DNA from: Macrothele yani
Lineage: Eukaryota > Arthropoda > Arachnida > Araneae > Macrothelidae
NCBI GenBank assembly: GCA_039090855.1
Contig: CM076997.1
Span: 164,268,709-164,332,708, forward strand
Length of the DNA stretch: 64,000 nt
Direction: 5' to 3'
Every line of letters starts with the position of its first letter. The first letter of the stretch is position 1. Of the stretch, positions 23,338-34,946 are shown piece after piece. The notes under the pieces are model-generated. The model was not told the origin of the DNA. It was given only the letters and a program-made list of their open reading frames with translations, and ran no database searches. A program made the position numbers and the translations under genes.

Positions 23338-23570
23338 ACTCAAGAAACGCGTACAGCGTATTAAATCCGTTTATTTCTTATTATGTAATAACCACAGAGC
23401 TTCGCCAAGCTTTTGCACTCCACTGGGATGCTTTTTCAAGGCAATGGTAGACATAAAAATGCTACCATTTTTATGTCTACCATTGCCTTGAGAAAAAGCT
23501 TGGTGAATCTCTGTGATTATTACACCATAAGAAATAAACGGATTTAATACGCTATATGCGTTTCTTGAGT
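23338..23570. repeat. 233-bp palindrome (hairpin MITE)
   Basis: Arms 23338-23460 and 23461-23570 are reverse complements from ACTCAAGAAACGC at the left edge to GCGTTTCTTGAGT at the right edge, meeting around GACATAAAAATG. The left arm has about 22 extra bases (near TTTGCACTCCACTGGG). The palindrome begins only 3 bp after the TA target of the adjacent Tc1 element. Confidence 0.9.
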
Positions 23571-23645
23571 GTTCATATTGTGGTGTATTAAAAATAACGT
23601 TACGTGATCATATATTATTATTTAATAGCAACTGTATATACCCGA

Positions 23646-24535
23646 AAGGTTTCCAAGCGTAGGTTGAAGAAGCGTATATGCTCCAACTTTGTCCGTCTGC
23701 CCTTCCGCACGATAAGTAGCTTAAAAATGGTTCGATTTCGATGAATTATAGTATGTGGTAAGAGGACTACCTGGGAACAATCCTTATTGCAAATGGGCGA
23801 AATGGTGTCAAAGGTCACGACATAGGGGCGGGATCCATTCCATTGTCCTTATGCGTCATAACGTGCGTAAAAATGCTTCGATTGAAACGAAATTTTACCT
23901 TGTTTTTCCGGAGGTATACTGAACCGATTGTGTTGAATATTATTGAAATGGGGTCAAAGGAAAAGGCACAAGAGCAAGATTTATTTCACAGCCATTATCC
24001 TCATAACTTGACTAAAAATGCTTCAACTGCGACAAACTTTGGTATGTTGTTCCTGAGGTGTACTGAACCAATCCTGTTCAACACCATCGAAAGGGGTCAA
24101 AGATCAAAGCACAGGAGCGAGATTTATTCCATTGCACTTTTGCGACATAATTTACGTAAAAATGCTACGATTGCGGTAAAACCTTATCATGTTGTTCCGG
24201 AGGTATAGTGAACCGGTTCTGTTGAATATAAACCAAATGGGGTCAAAGGCCATTGAACAGAAGCAAGATTTATTCCACAGCCATTATCCTCATAACTTAA
24301 CTAAAAATGCTTCTATTGCAACAAAACTTTAGTATGTTGTTCCGGGGGTATACTGAACCGGTTCTGTTGAGAATCATCGTAATGGGCGTAATGGGGTCAA
24401 CGGTCAGGGAACAGGAGTGAGATTTATTCCACATTCATTATCCTTATAACTTCAGTAATAACTTGTATAATGATTTCTGGTATGTTGGAAAACGTATCAT
24501 AATCAATGCATTGCTGGATTTTACTAACTTGTATT
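23646..24535 (+). repeat. 145-bp-unit repeat element, copy B (5 units)
   Basis: Same head as copy A (GGTTTCCAAGCGTAGGTTGA, then TTTGTCCGTCTGCC and CCGCACGATAA). It is followed by five units marked by GTCAAAGG or a variant at about 23808, 23951, 24093, 24239 and 24392, and by the shared tail GATTTTACTAACTTGT. One 121-aa frame spans 2-3 units. Confidence 0.8.
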
Positions 24536-25717
24536 TTATAATTGTGCTCTCTTAATTTTTTTCGAATAACACTTACTGCATTATATACCTCGTTATCGTC
24601 GTAATCTATTGCTTTTAAAAAAATGTTCGAGATTTTCCCCACAATAAGTGGCTTTTGCATGTGCTGGTGGACTAGTGATCTCCTCCTGGTATTCTTCACT
24701 AGTCTCAGCCGTTCCTGTCTACTTCTACGATATCATTTGCAGAAACGATGCCAGATATAGCAGCATCTACATTAACAAAGTCCTCAATCGCAGAAACATC
24801 ATCAAAATGAGTTATCTTCTGACAACTTAACCAATCAGAGTGGAAGACAATTCATTTCATCATCGAACTGGGTATTGGTATTCAACAGCGTTTTTGAAGC
24901 ATATTTGAGTGAAGACTGTGATACAAAAGTAATTGTTCCTTGCACAACTCACGTTTTGGACACTTGACGTACTCTCTCCTCGTTTTTTCTCTATCAAAGT
25001 TCTTTAACAACCATACCAAGATTCATTTGCGCTGTTGAGAGTTCGTCCTGTATGCCACCATTTCCTACTCTTTCATTCCAGAACAGTGTACAGTGCATTT
25101 TATTTGCCTCATTAAATATTGAATTCCATTGTGTTTTGTTACTTTTCTTGTTATAATTAATCATTCAAGTTTTTTTCTCCCCCGTTAAATCCGGGTATTT
25201 GATTGAATTTGTTCGTTATAAACGATCAAATTTGCTTCCTACTAAATGTATACCAAACAATATCCTCTCTTCTGTTCGTTAAATCTGGGATCTCACTAAA
25301 TACGGGCTCGTTACAAACGCATTCTATTTTTATAAACACTGACTGGGAAAAGGTTCTGGATAAGTACATTTGTACATCAGTAACGCGGTTTTTTACTGGA
25401 CACCCCAGTAATAATAATAGAAATATGAATGACTTACGGAATCATCGCCTCGTACTACACAAATGGTTAAAAGCGCAGAGTTACGCATAACTCTAGTGCT
25501 TCAACTTCTAATGCAATTTTTAAGTCTTCATCAAGAGGACTGGTTACTTTTATTACAGTCTGCATAACAAATTTTAAACGTACGGGTCACAAAATTTTCA
25601 TCTGGGTTTAATCTGTGCTTGATAATGGATAAGTAATAACTTTAAAGTGAAAAAGTGTTATCTACTATTTTTTTATTTCTTTTGTAAGGTACTTAATTTT
25701 TTTGGTTTCTTTTGCAG
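24536..25717. other. Intron sequence before the Dscam-type exon
   Basis: AT-rich. It ends with a pyrimidine-rich tract and TTTGCAG at 25711-25717, a good splice acceptor. No other feature is recognised. Confidence 0.5.
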
Positions 25718-25865
25718 TTCCAGCCCATTTCAAAGATGAATTTTCTGCTGAAACTGTCCGTAAAGGGGAATCCGTAACTGTTACATGCCAGGCGTTTGGA
25801 GACCTTCCGCTCAGCGTTACGTGGAAAAAAGACGGACAACTTCTGGATAAACAAGCAGAAAAGAA
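25718..25865 (+). CDS. Dscam: Dscam-type receptor, exon for the first half of an Ig domain
   Basis: The exon encodes about 49 residues: PAHFKDEFSAETVRKGESV, the B-strand cysteine in TVTCQAFGD, the core tryptophan in LSVTWKKDG, and LLDKQAEK. This is the N-terminal half of an I-set Ig domain. It is bounded by TTTGCAG on the left and a GTTAGT donor on the right. It enters in phase 1 and leaves with two bases of a codon, which the exon at 62089 completes. Dscam-family proteins are neuronal and immune cell-surface recognition receptors with many Ig and FN3 domains. From memory of Dscam layout, this half-domain resembles Ig9, just before the first FN3 repeats (Ig3 in the shortened chelicerate forms). 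It could belong to full-length or shortened Dscam; no other exon is visible to decide. Confidence 0.85.
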
Positions 25866-26769
25866 GTTAGTTATCTTTTGTATGCACTAGAAGGGAGAAA
25901 ACATTTAACCTTTGTTCAAATGCACATTTCTTAGTAGGAACGTGGGAAGCGTGTTTTCCTGTAACACTTTAAAAATAAAATTTGATTAAGAATTTGTTAG
26001 AACTCTCACGGTATTTTACAATTGTGGTTGGGAAGAGAGGACAAATAACAAATTTCGTCGTTCGATTATTGTCAGTCTTTCACTGTGCAGATTTACAGAA
26101 TGAAAAATAAAGTTGGCAGAGGATGTTTTTTGAAGGAATCCTAAAAATTATTAATCGTTTTCGGACATGGGTAGTATGAGAATTAAGGGTTTATTATAGT
26201 TAAAGTTATTTTACTAAAAAATAGGATCAATCCGTTTATTCTTTATGGTTCGAGTTTCGATCGATGAACACCTGTCATTGCTTTTTTAAACTGTTGTGAA
26301 GATATTTTTAAGGTGCAGGGTTTAAGTTCTGCAAAACCAAAACGTTTGTTTCAGAATTTGAGTAAAATAATGTGTGTATTTATGACAACTTGCGCTAATG
26401 CTGACCACCTAAAGACATGCGAATAATATGGAAAACTTTTATTAGAGTGCATCCATCGTAAACGTGGTCGATTCGTGGATCTGATTTATTGAAGCCTGAA
26501 TATCACACAAAGTGCATGTATTTATGTAAACCAGAGGGAAAATAACATTTCAGAGGAATAAAGTATATAGGGGTAATCTCGTTACTGATATTAGAGGGAT
26601 GATAATAAATGGTATAATACTCGAAAAACAAATGCAGTAGACCTCCAATTATCAGGATCAGTCGAGATCCCGAGAGTTTGAATAATCGGAATTTTTCTGT
26701 AAAGACAGCAATAACACAAAACATTAGCAAGTAAAACACGAATCTCAAACATAAGTATCAGTAATGTGG

Positions 26770-26850
26770 TATTAGCAGTTGCCCGTCCCTAAGTTAGGGC
26801 CACCGCCTCTTGAGAAGACAACATGTAGACCACTGCACCACCGGGGTAAA
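26770..26850 (-). mobile_element. SINE fragment, minus strand
   Basis: GCCCGTCCCTAAGTTAGGGC and GACCACTGCACCACCGGGG are the reverse complement of the SINE body and head. The middle (box B region) is deleted. Confidence 0.6.
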
Positions 26851-27056
26851 CATAAATATCAGTAAAACTTATATGCAGAAAATTATGTGAGTATTTACCT
26901 GCCGCTTGTTGGTAAAGTACGCAATGTTTTAAATGCAGTAATAGTATGTATATCTTTGCATTCTCGTTGCTTCTCGACCTGTGACATTGCTGTTCCGAAA
27001 TTACTAATCACCTTTGCCACAGGCACCTTCTCCTCCACAGGCCATCTCGAACGGAA

Positions 27057-27475
27057 TATCCAGCAATCTTACTCCTATGTGCGTGACAGTATCTCCCCTC
27101 CACGTTACTATTCAGCAATCTTACTTCCAGTTTGAGTGACAGTGACTCCCCTCTACATTAGTATCCAGCAATCTTATTCCCAGTGTGCGTGACAGCGACT
27201 CTCCTAAACATTAGTATACAGCAATCTTACTCCCATGTGTGTGACAGTGACTCCCCTCCACATAACTATCCAGTAATCTTACTTCCAGTTTGAGTGACAA
27301 TGACTCCCATTCACATTAGTATCCAGCAATCTTACTCCCATGTGAGTGACAGTGACTCCCCTCCACATAACTATCGAGTAATCTTACTCCCAGTTTGAGT
27401 GACAGTGACTCCCGTTTACATTAGTCTCCAGCAATGTTACTCCCAGTGTGCGTGACAGTGAATCCCCTCCACTTT
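27057..27475 (+). repeat. 53-bp minisatellite, ~8 units
   Basis: The unit contains ATCCAGCAATCTTACTCCCA, GTGTGCGTGACAGTGACTCC and CCTCCACATTAGT. Copies recur every ~53 bp (27061, 27115, 27168, 27221, 27274, 27327 and so on). Confidence 0.85.
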
Positions 27476-30030
27476 ATTTGCGACAGCTGTTTATCCTTGG
27501 TCAACGAAGGTGTCGCACATCTAGTTTGTATGTGGGTATCACTCCATACCAAATTCAGCCGTGTTCCAATCTTATGCTCAACACGTGACCGGTATAGGTG
27601 ACCCCAAGGAATATGTGGTTGGAGATTGACTAACAGGAACATATCTGTCTTTAGAGATAAAAGAACGTTTTCATGATATTAAGTGAAAAGTTTCATGTTA
27701 AAATTTTCTGTAGCGCCTAATGAAATAAGAAAAAAGCTCGTTCGGATTTTCAGCGTCTTAACGTATGTATTACCAGTGAAATACCAAGAACCGAACGTAG
27801 TGGTTGCAAAAGGACAGACGGAGGAAATAAAATATCAAAAGTGTATTTTGTTATTTATGTGTGCATTGTACTAGAAGCAGTTACTGTATTTCAACTTGAC
27901 ATGTTTATGACTTGTATTCTTGCTTTTCTTATTATTTTTCATTGTTTAACGACCGTCATGAAAAAGGGGAAATTTCACCAACTTTCATTTTTTGTAAAAA
28001 GATGTATAAATTGCTTTAATTGCTATGGGATCGGAATATGATGCATGTAGACGTATGTAAACGCCCAGTGGTGAAGCTATGTTTTTTTTTCTATTTTTTT
28101 TGTAAAAAACTGTTACGCGATTCGACCTGAGTAGCGCAAGAATTTGGTGCACATTTGCCGCTTCACAGGAATAACAGCTCTCACCCCAGGAATGGCACAG
28201 TATTACACCGTCTGATTCATTTCTTCATTGAATGCTAGTATGTTTTTACAGATAATGGCATACGAAATGTTGCTTCTATAAACTTTATTAAAGAAATGTT
28301 TACGGTCCAGCCGCAACACATGGTGGAAGTGGAAGTAGCAGCCGTAAGAAGTATAATATGAGATTTAAATGTTTCCACATTAAATCTCAGATTATAAAAT
28401 TAGAGATTTAAATGTATGCTAGTCTTGTGTACGAAAGTAAACTTACGTCAGACCAGTTGGTAAACCTAATGTACGAGATGATCGAAAACGGACAGACTTT
28501 ATCTGATCTCGTCTGTGATACGCACGTAAGAGAAAACTTGTATTTGAATCTAGTTCGGCAGTACTCTATTTTCCGTGTTTGTCATTCTAAGGTTTTTAGT
28601 TTAAAACAAAAAATAGATCGAAATGCGGGTATGCGTATTAATTAGATCTGTACGAAGAATTGCTACTAATATTACAAAATTATTCTGAAGAATACGTGAT
28701 GATATAAATATTGATGCACAGCAAAGCTTAAAAATCAAAGCAAAGTGTGCATCTAATGCATATAAGAGCGTACACATGCCATTTGTGGTGACAGAAACGC
28801 AAATTCGTCTTACCGGCTGGAGAAAGGAAGAGGAGCAGTGTCCTTGACCAAACGCCAAGCAAAGCTAGTTACGTTACTTTCGACCCAGGGAGGTTACTTC
28901 GTAGGCAGAATCTCTCTTCACAGAGACATGATATCACGGGTGTGCGACTTCGGCAGGACGGTGCATTTCCTATTCGATGCACTCATTTTCTTCGACGATC
29001 AACCGAAAACGTCTAATCGGCCTCACAACACTAATTTTCTGTTTGCAGTGTTTTAGAAAGAGACTGGAGTTGCCTATCAGACAATTCAACAGGGACAGGT
29101 TTGAAAACCAACAACCTGCATGTAAAATGGGTGGAACAAATGGCAATGAAATTCTATGCTGAATCGGGCATTAAATCGTTCTGTACTGCGTGCACAAGAT
29201 ATACAGTATGCATCTAGTATTTGCGCACTGTTGCTTATAACAGCAAGATCCAGAAAGCAGTAATCTGGAATAATAGATTTCTATTAAATTCAGAAACGTT
29301 CCACTATGTATAGAATGCCCTAATATCAAACACAATACTGCTACCTACCGTAAAGTTTTTTGCAACATCTTGTAGATTCATCTTTTGTCTCCCCAATGAG
29401 TTTAATTATACGAATATGTCAAATTAAAGAAGTATTGGAAGAAAAGAAACATGATCTTTTATAGCAACAGATTCGAAAAAAATTAAATTCCTTAAGTACT
29501 GAACGAAAGTACTTACAGTTAAAATACATCAGTTTCGCATATTTCTTGTCACATAAAGCAAATTATGTTTATTTACATTATGTAAAGCGACAGCGACACA
29601 CTTCACCGATTTCCTCACTGAACTAACAATTACAGCATGATAAAATGTTCGTCTGTAAACCTTCTTGGAAAAGAGGATCTGCAAATTATTCCTGAATTGT
29701 ACCATTTCACGGACGGTGTAAAGCGCGTTACTTTCTTTGGATTCATACGCATTGTGATGTTTATAATAAATGCCTATACTTTCACTTTGAATTGTGTGCA
29801 CCATGTTCTCCCAAATTCATTATATTAATTCATTCTCACATACACTGAACATTGATAAGGTTTCTCCTGCAAACCTAAGTAATCCTGAATTTTAGTGAGA
29901 GAAACATTTATCTTCCACAAAATGTGAAATCACGACACATCTCTTAATCAGATCACGTTTCTAATAGTTCCACAATTTTAAAATGGCAAATTCAAAATGA
30001 CTATTATTTATGGCATTTTATATGTCTTTC
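27476..30030. other. No recognisable gene
   Basis: AT-rich intron. Several open frames of 60-90 codons exist but none shows a domain or similarity that I recognise. Confidence 0.45.
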
Positions 30031-30160
30031 TGGTGGTTGAGTGGTCAAAGGTCTAATCACTCGAGTTGGGCCGAAGCCTAATGTCCAATGAAGCATGAGT
30101 GAGGAGGTCGTGCCACACATCTGGCTGTCTCTCTTCCATGCAACCAGAGTTATACGGTAA
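30031..30160 (+). mobile_element. Possible diverged SINE
   Basis: GGTGGTTGAGTGGTCAAAGG resembles a degraded tRNA head, and TGGCTGTCTCTCTTCCATGC followed by AACCAG parallels the SINE body motif CTCTCCCTTCCCTGGAACCAG-type region. There is no A tail or target duplication, so the call is weak. Confidence 0.35.
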
Positions 30161-30629
30161 AAGTCATTTGCCAGTGGCAAAAATTGAATCATCCTGCTCT
30201 GGAGCCGAATGCTTTTCCAATCGGGCTAAATCGGCAGTTTTTCGCTGCAACTTTGCCACCCTGACATGTGCGTCACCCCTGAGTAAGGTATGTCACATGG
30301 TCTAATGATTTTTCAAGATTGACTACTCTAGCCTTTGATACTCCACGGTGTCATTAATTCGGACTTTTTTCCTACAATAGAAAAGCATATTACAGAATGA
30401 ATGTGATGCAGTTTCTTGCTTAAATTAGTACTACACCGCACAGCGAGAAAACCTTATCACTCTCAAATGATAAAATGCACCTGAGGAAGACCTGCTGTTT
30501 AATCAGCCTGCATTGGTATTTCAGGTCGACAGAAGCACATCACCAATTGCTGTATTTTATTCTTTGCTTGTTCAGAAGAAGCTCATACTTTTATATTTAA
30601 GCCATCACGAGATTCATGTGTTTTGGCAT

Positions 30630-31846
30630 ATCATCATCATCATCATTGTCAACGATTATCAATCCACCGCTGGATGACAGTCTCCCCAAGTCTCTTCCAC
30701 AACTGTTTGTCTTGAGCCACTCTGCTCCATGTTACTCCGACATACCTTCGAATTTCCTCCATCCATCTCCCGTGTGGTCTTCCTTATGTGTCATTTTTTG
30801 TCCCTTTGAATCCAGTCCAAAATTTCACGTGTCCATCTGGGTCCGTTGTTTTGGCAACATATCCAATCCATTGCCATTTCAGGGATTTTACTCTTATCAT
30901 GATGTCTTCTAATCTTGTTATTTTCATTATCCACGAGTTCCTCTTCTTATCTTTAATGGTTACACCAAGTATGCATCTCTCCAGGCTTCTTTTAGTTGTC
31001 TTCAGTCTTTGTATGTCTTTTTTTTTTTTACGCTTTCCAACCGTTCTTTGAAGAAGCGTATGTGCTCCAGCTTGGTCCATCTGTCTGTCTGTCTGTCTGT
31101 CTGCCCGTCCGCACGATTACACGCGTAAAAATTGTTCGATTTCGATGAAATTTTAATATGTGGTAGGGGACATCCCGGGTACGAATCCTATTGAAAACGG
31201 ACGAAATGGGGTTAAAGGTCAGGACATAGCAGCGCAATCCATTCCATCGCCCTTATGTGTCATAACGTACCTAAAAATTCTTCGATTGCGACAAAACTTT
31301 ATCATGTTGTTCCGAAGGTATACTGAACTGGTTCTGTTGAATATAATCGAAATGGGGTCAAAGGTCCGGGCACACGAGCGAGATTTATTCCAGAGCCATT
31401 ATCCTCATAACTTGACTAAAATGCTTATATTGCGGCAAAAGTTTAGTATGTTGTTCCGGAAGTATACTGAACTAATTGTGCTTAATATCATCGAAATGGG
31501 GTCAAAGGCCAGGGCACATGAGTGAGATTTATTCCACAGCCATTATCCTCAAAACATGAGTAATAACTTGAGTAAAAATGCTTCTATTGCGACAAAACTT
31601 TCGTATGTTGTTCCCCCGGAGGTATACTGAACGAATCAATAGTCAGGGTAGGAAGGAGCGTTTCTCTGCGCGCGATTTCTGGTATGTTGTAAATCGTATC
31701 ATAATCAATGCATTGCATGATTTTATCTTGTTTTGTTAAAGTCCATGTCTCTGCTCCATACGTAAGAACTGGAGTGATGCATTGACTAAGCACTTTCCTT
31801 TTAAGACATAAAGGCATATTGCTCTTGAAAATCTGGGCATATATGC
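30630..31846 (-). mobile_element. RTE-type LINE 3' fragment, split by a repeat insertion
   Basis: 30630-31020 is the reverse complement of the LINE 3' end: an (ATG)n tail shown as ATCATCATCATCATTGTC, then the C-terminal frame KNSWIMKITRLEDIMIRVK. The LINE resumes at about 31726-31846 with LTYGAETWTLTKQD and NMPLCLKRKVLSQC. The break falls in a T-rich stretch and is filled by the 145-bp-unit repeat (31021-31725). Confidence 0.85.
31021..31725 (+). repeat. 145-bp-unit repeat element, copy C (3 units), nested in the LINE
   Basis: Starts in a T run followed by ACGCTTTCCAACCGTTC, contains a (GTCT)n tract, and has units marked by GGGGTCAAAGG or a variant at about 31207, 31354 and 31498. It ends CATGATTTTATCTTG. 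Because the LINE is interrupted exactly here, the element's two ends are defined to within a few bases. Confidence 0.85.
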
Positions 31847-31851
31847 ACATA

Positions 31852-33193
31852 CGTAGTGCGATCAAAAAGTTCCGAGGATAGGTATTTATCGCTCCAACAG
31901 ATGTCAGTACGCGGATGCGCGAGCGCTGTCGGGGGCAGTGACCTTCATGAGTCATTGTGCCGAGTGGTCGAGGGCAGTGACCATCATGAGTCATTGTGCC
32001 GAGTATCTTCGTCAGCAGGTGTTGAACATCGGAAGCTGTGCTATACGATATTTGGTGACCACGTGCAGAACGCAGCTGCGATTTCGGTATGGACTACAAA
32101 CTAGAGCAGCGAGAGAACATCAAATTCTACGTCAAACTCAGCAAATCGGGAACGGAGACGCATAAAATGTTACGGTAAGTTTATGGCAATGAAGAAATGA
32201 GTCGTGCGAAGTGTTTTGAGTAGCACTCGCGCTAGAAGAGCGGCAGAACGGCACTGGAAGACGACGAGAGGTCAGAGCGACCGTCCATGAGCAAAACCAT
32301 TGAAAATGTGGAAAAAATTAGGGAACTGGGGCATGAGGATCGTGGGAGAACGATCATCGTCATTGTGTTATACGGAACAGTGCAAAACATTCTGACGTCG
32401 GTTTTGAACATGAACCACATTGCTGCAAAGTTTGTGCCAAATGTTCTGAACCCCGAACAGAAGGCGCTCCGTATCGAACTCTGTCAAGATCTTCGTCAGC
32501 AGGTGGTGAATGAACCAACGTTCCTGTCGCGGGTCGTCACTGGGGACGAGACTTGGATCTGCGGTTACGACTCGGAGACCAAACAACAGTCTTTGCAGTG
32601 GAAGAGCCCGGCATCTCCTCGACCGAAAAAGGCACGACAGGTCCGTAGCGCAACCAAAAGCATGCTCATCGTGTTCTTCGACATTTGTGGGGTTGTGCAC
32701 TGTGAATTCGACCCCCAAGGCCATACCGCCACCACCCTTTTTTACTGCGATGTTCTGCGGTGTCTTAGGGAGGACATTCGACGCAAACGACCTGAAATGT
32801 GACTCAGGAACGACTTCCTGCACCGTAACGACAATGCAGCAGATCACATAGCGTTAGCAACACGCCAGTTTTGCAGCCGCAACAGAATGACAACCCTTCC
32901 TCAACCGCTTTACTAGCCGGATTTGACCTCCTGCGACATCTTTCTGTTCCCCAAGATGAATCTCAAGGGTCGCCGTTTTAAAACCGTGGACGAGATCCAG
33001 CGCGAATCGCATACGGTGCGTGACACGATTCGCGAACAGGACTTCCAGGGAGGGTTCCAACAGTGGCAAAAACGCTGGTAGCGGTGTATCGCTGCCCAGG
33101 GAGACTACTTTGAGAGTGATCATAGCCAGACTTAAGTGGTGTAATTACTTTGTTGTATATCGGCCTAGTCTCGGATTTTTTTATAGGACCTCG
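31852..33193 (+). mobile_element. mariner-type DNA transposon
   Basis: Terminal repeats CGTAGTGCGATCAAAAAGTT (then CCGAGGATAGG) at the left, and from the right end CGAGGTCCTATAAAAAAATC (then CGAGACTAGG). TA flanks both sides (31850-31851, 33194-33195). Length 1,342 bp is typical of mariner. Confidence 0.9.
32089..33135 (+). pseudogene. mariner transposase, degraded
   Basis: Begins MDYKLEQRENIKFYVKL, the usual mariner N-terminus. It continues through the first catalytic Asp in VVTGDETWICGYD, the region GVVHCEFDPQG, the second Asp near HRNDNAADHIALATRQF, the LPQP and PDLTSCDIFLFP segment, and QQWQKRW...YFESD at the end. The D(34)D residues can still be seen, but in-frame stops occur after KMLR, KCFE, RPEM, QPL and QKRW, and the middle of the helix-turn-helix region is frameshifted. 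It is not functional. Confidence 0.88.
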
Positions 33194-33195
33194 TA

Positions 33196-34036
33196 TATAT
33201 ACATCATACGGCGAAATTCATATGTTAACTCTTCAGTTCGTCTGCGTTTCTGCCTTTCTTGTCAGTCTTGGTTATATTTTATTTTCCAGATATCAAATTG
33301 GAAAGTCATTTTTATAGGATACAGAAGATCATTCTCGCTAAATGTTCTTTTTTTTTATTTCCGAATTCTTCCGGCAACATTTTTTGCCGTACATACATAT
33401 TATGGCGTTTTTGTTTATTTGTTTATACCTCAACAGTAAGTGAGATCAAGCACCTGCAGTATAAAATTATTTTAAGGAGGTACGTTATCGTCTAGCAACT
33501 AAACTCTGAATCTCAGCGAATAGCTTAATGATATGTATGTTTTGTTTTCGGTCTCAACGTTCACCATGCGCAAATACCAGAGTATTCACTTGTTCCTGAT
33601 AGGGACGCAGGCACCAAGCAGGCGAGAGATCCCCACAGGGACTTTCAGAAGGACAATTCTCCTCCTCACAGGGCCGCGGTGTCTAAAACATGATTAGTCG
33701 AGCATGCTACAGAAGCTCACATCTTCGAATAGCTTAGTTCACCGGACACGAAGCCTATAGAAAAACTTTGCGATGCTGTGAAAGGTCCGTTCGAGCTTTG
33801 AATTATCCACCCAAGACTGTGGCAGAATAACGGACAGCGATGTAGCAATTATGTATAGATAAACTGCTTTCGCGACCCAGTGGACTCACAGCCTCGCAGC
33901 GTGACTGCGCATATCGGGGTGAAAGGTTGGCCAACCTGTTACTCGGCAGGTGTTCCATCATATCTCTCCATTCAGTTTATAGGAAAGAGAAAGGTTCGGT
34001 ATATAAGTCATAATATACATATCACACATTTGATGA
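33196..34036. other. No recognisable gene
   Basis: AT-rich intron. GGGCCGCGGTGTCTAAAACA at about 33672-33691 may be a remnant of a SINE head, but nothing else supports it. Confidence 0.4.
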
Positions 34037-34450
34037 CTCCAATGTGTGAAAACACACTTTGGTCGCTGACGGAAACGGAAAGTCGCGTCTCCTTACTGCA
34101 TAGTGAGTCGTTCTAACCGACTAAACTACTTCGACCGAATGTATCACTGCACATTTGTTGTCCAAGTACTTTATCTCTGTAGTACGTCACATCATCTTCC
34201 TCTTATTTTTTTTAAACGAAGAAAAAACTTTCATTAATTCCAGACAATGTGTGGAACAAACATCACACATTTTTCGAAGAATCCAACGGCCAGTGCATCC
34301 ATTTTTAGGCTCGGGCGCCAATGTTAAAGCAGGAATTGTTGGTGACGAAGTCGCGTCTCCTTCTGTACCCGACTAAGCTACAGCGACGGAATGTATCAGA
34401 GCAGACTTGTCATCTTGACACGTGATTCACCTCTGTAGTACGTCACAAGT
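34037..34450 (-). mobile_element. Two copies of a second tRNA-derived SINE-like repeat
   Basis: Segments 34037-34210 and 34335-34450 share, on the plus strand, CGACTAA-CTAC-(T/A)CGAC, GAATGTATCA and CTCTGTAGTACGTCACA. Read on the minus strand the first part has a box-A-like GTAGTTTAGTCGGTTAGAAC. This is distinct from the main SINE family. No tails or target duplications were identified. Confidence 0.5.
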
Positions 34451-34946
34451 GCCGCTGACCTTTTACAGATTCAGGTCTTCTACTGTGAATACCACCTAGG
34501 ACTTCCAAAATCGTGAGTCAGGGGAACTTCCAAACAAAATGAAAGGAGAGGAGTGAATCTTATTCATTTCCAGAAAGTGATAAAGATACAGGGGAAGATG
34601 CTGTGCTTGAAAAATGCTGCTTTTGAGATACTAAAGTTTGACCACGAGACAGACTGCCAGAAAGAGAGAAATTGGTATAATGAAAAATCGTTTCACCCTT
34701 TTCACTCTCATAAGTGTATTGCTGCTTTACAGAAAATCGATAAAACCCACCGTTTTCAGGTATAGTCGAAATAATTCACAGAAACGAAAGTGGTGAAAAA
34801 TAGTTTAATGAAGCGAATATTTAAGGAACTAAAGAATACTTACTCTAAGAACAATTTTAAGAAATGGAGACTTCCGAAAGAAATCTAGTGAACGCCCGAA
34901 CCCTCACGAACCTAAGCGTACGACGTGGTTCAAAAGGCACAACATA
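34451..34946. other. No recognisable feature
   Basis: AT-rich intron preceding the Tc1-like element. Confidence 0.4.

Noticed and set aside
24424..24699. 91-codon minus-strand open frame as a host gene
   Set aside because: Its C-terminal half maps to the conserved tail of the 145-bp-unit repeat, which also occurs at 14745 and 31679, and it has no recognisable domain.
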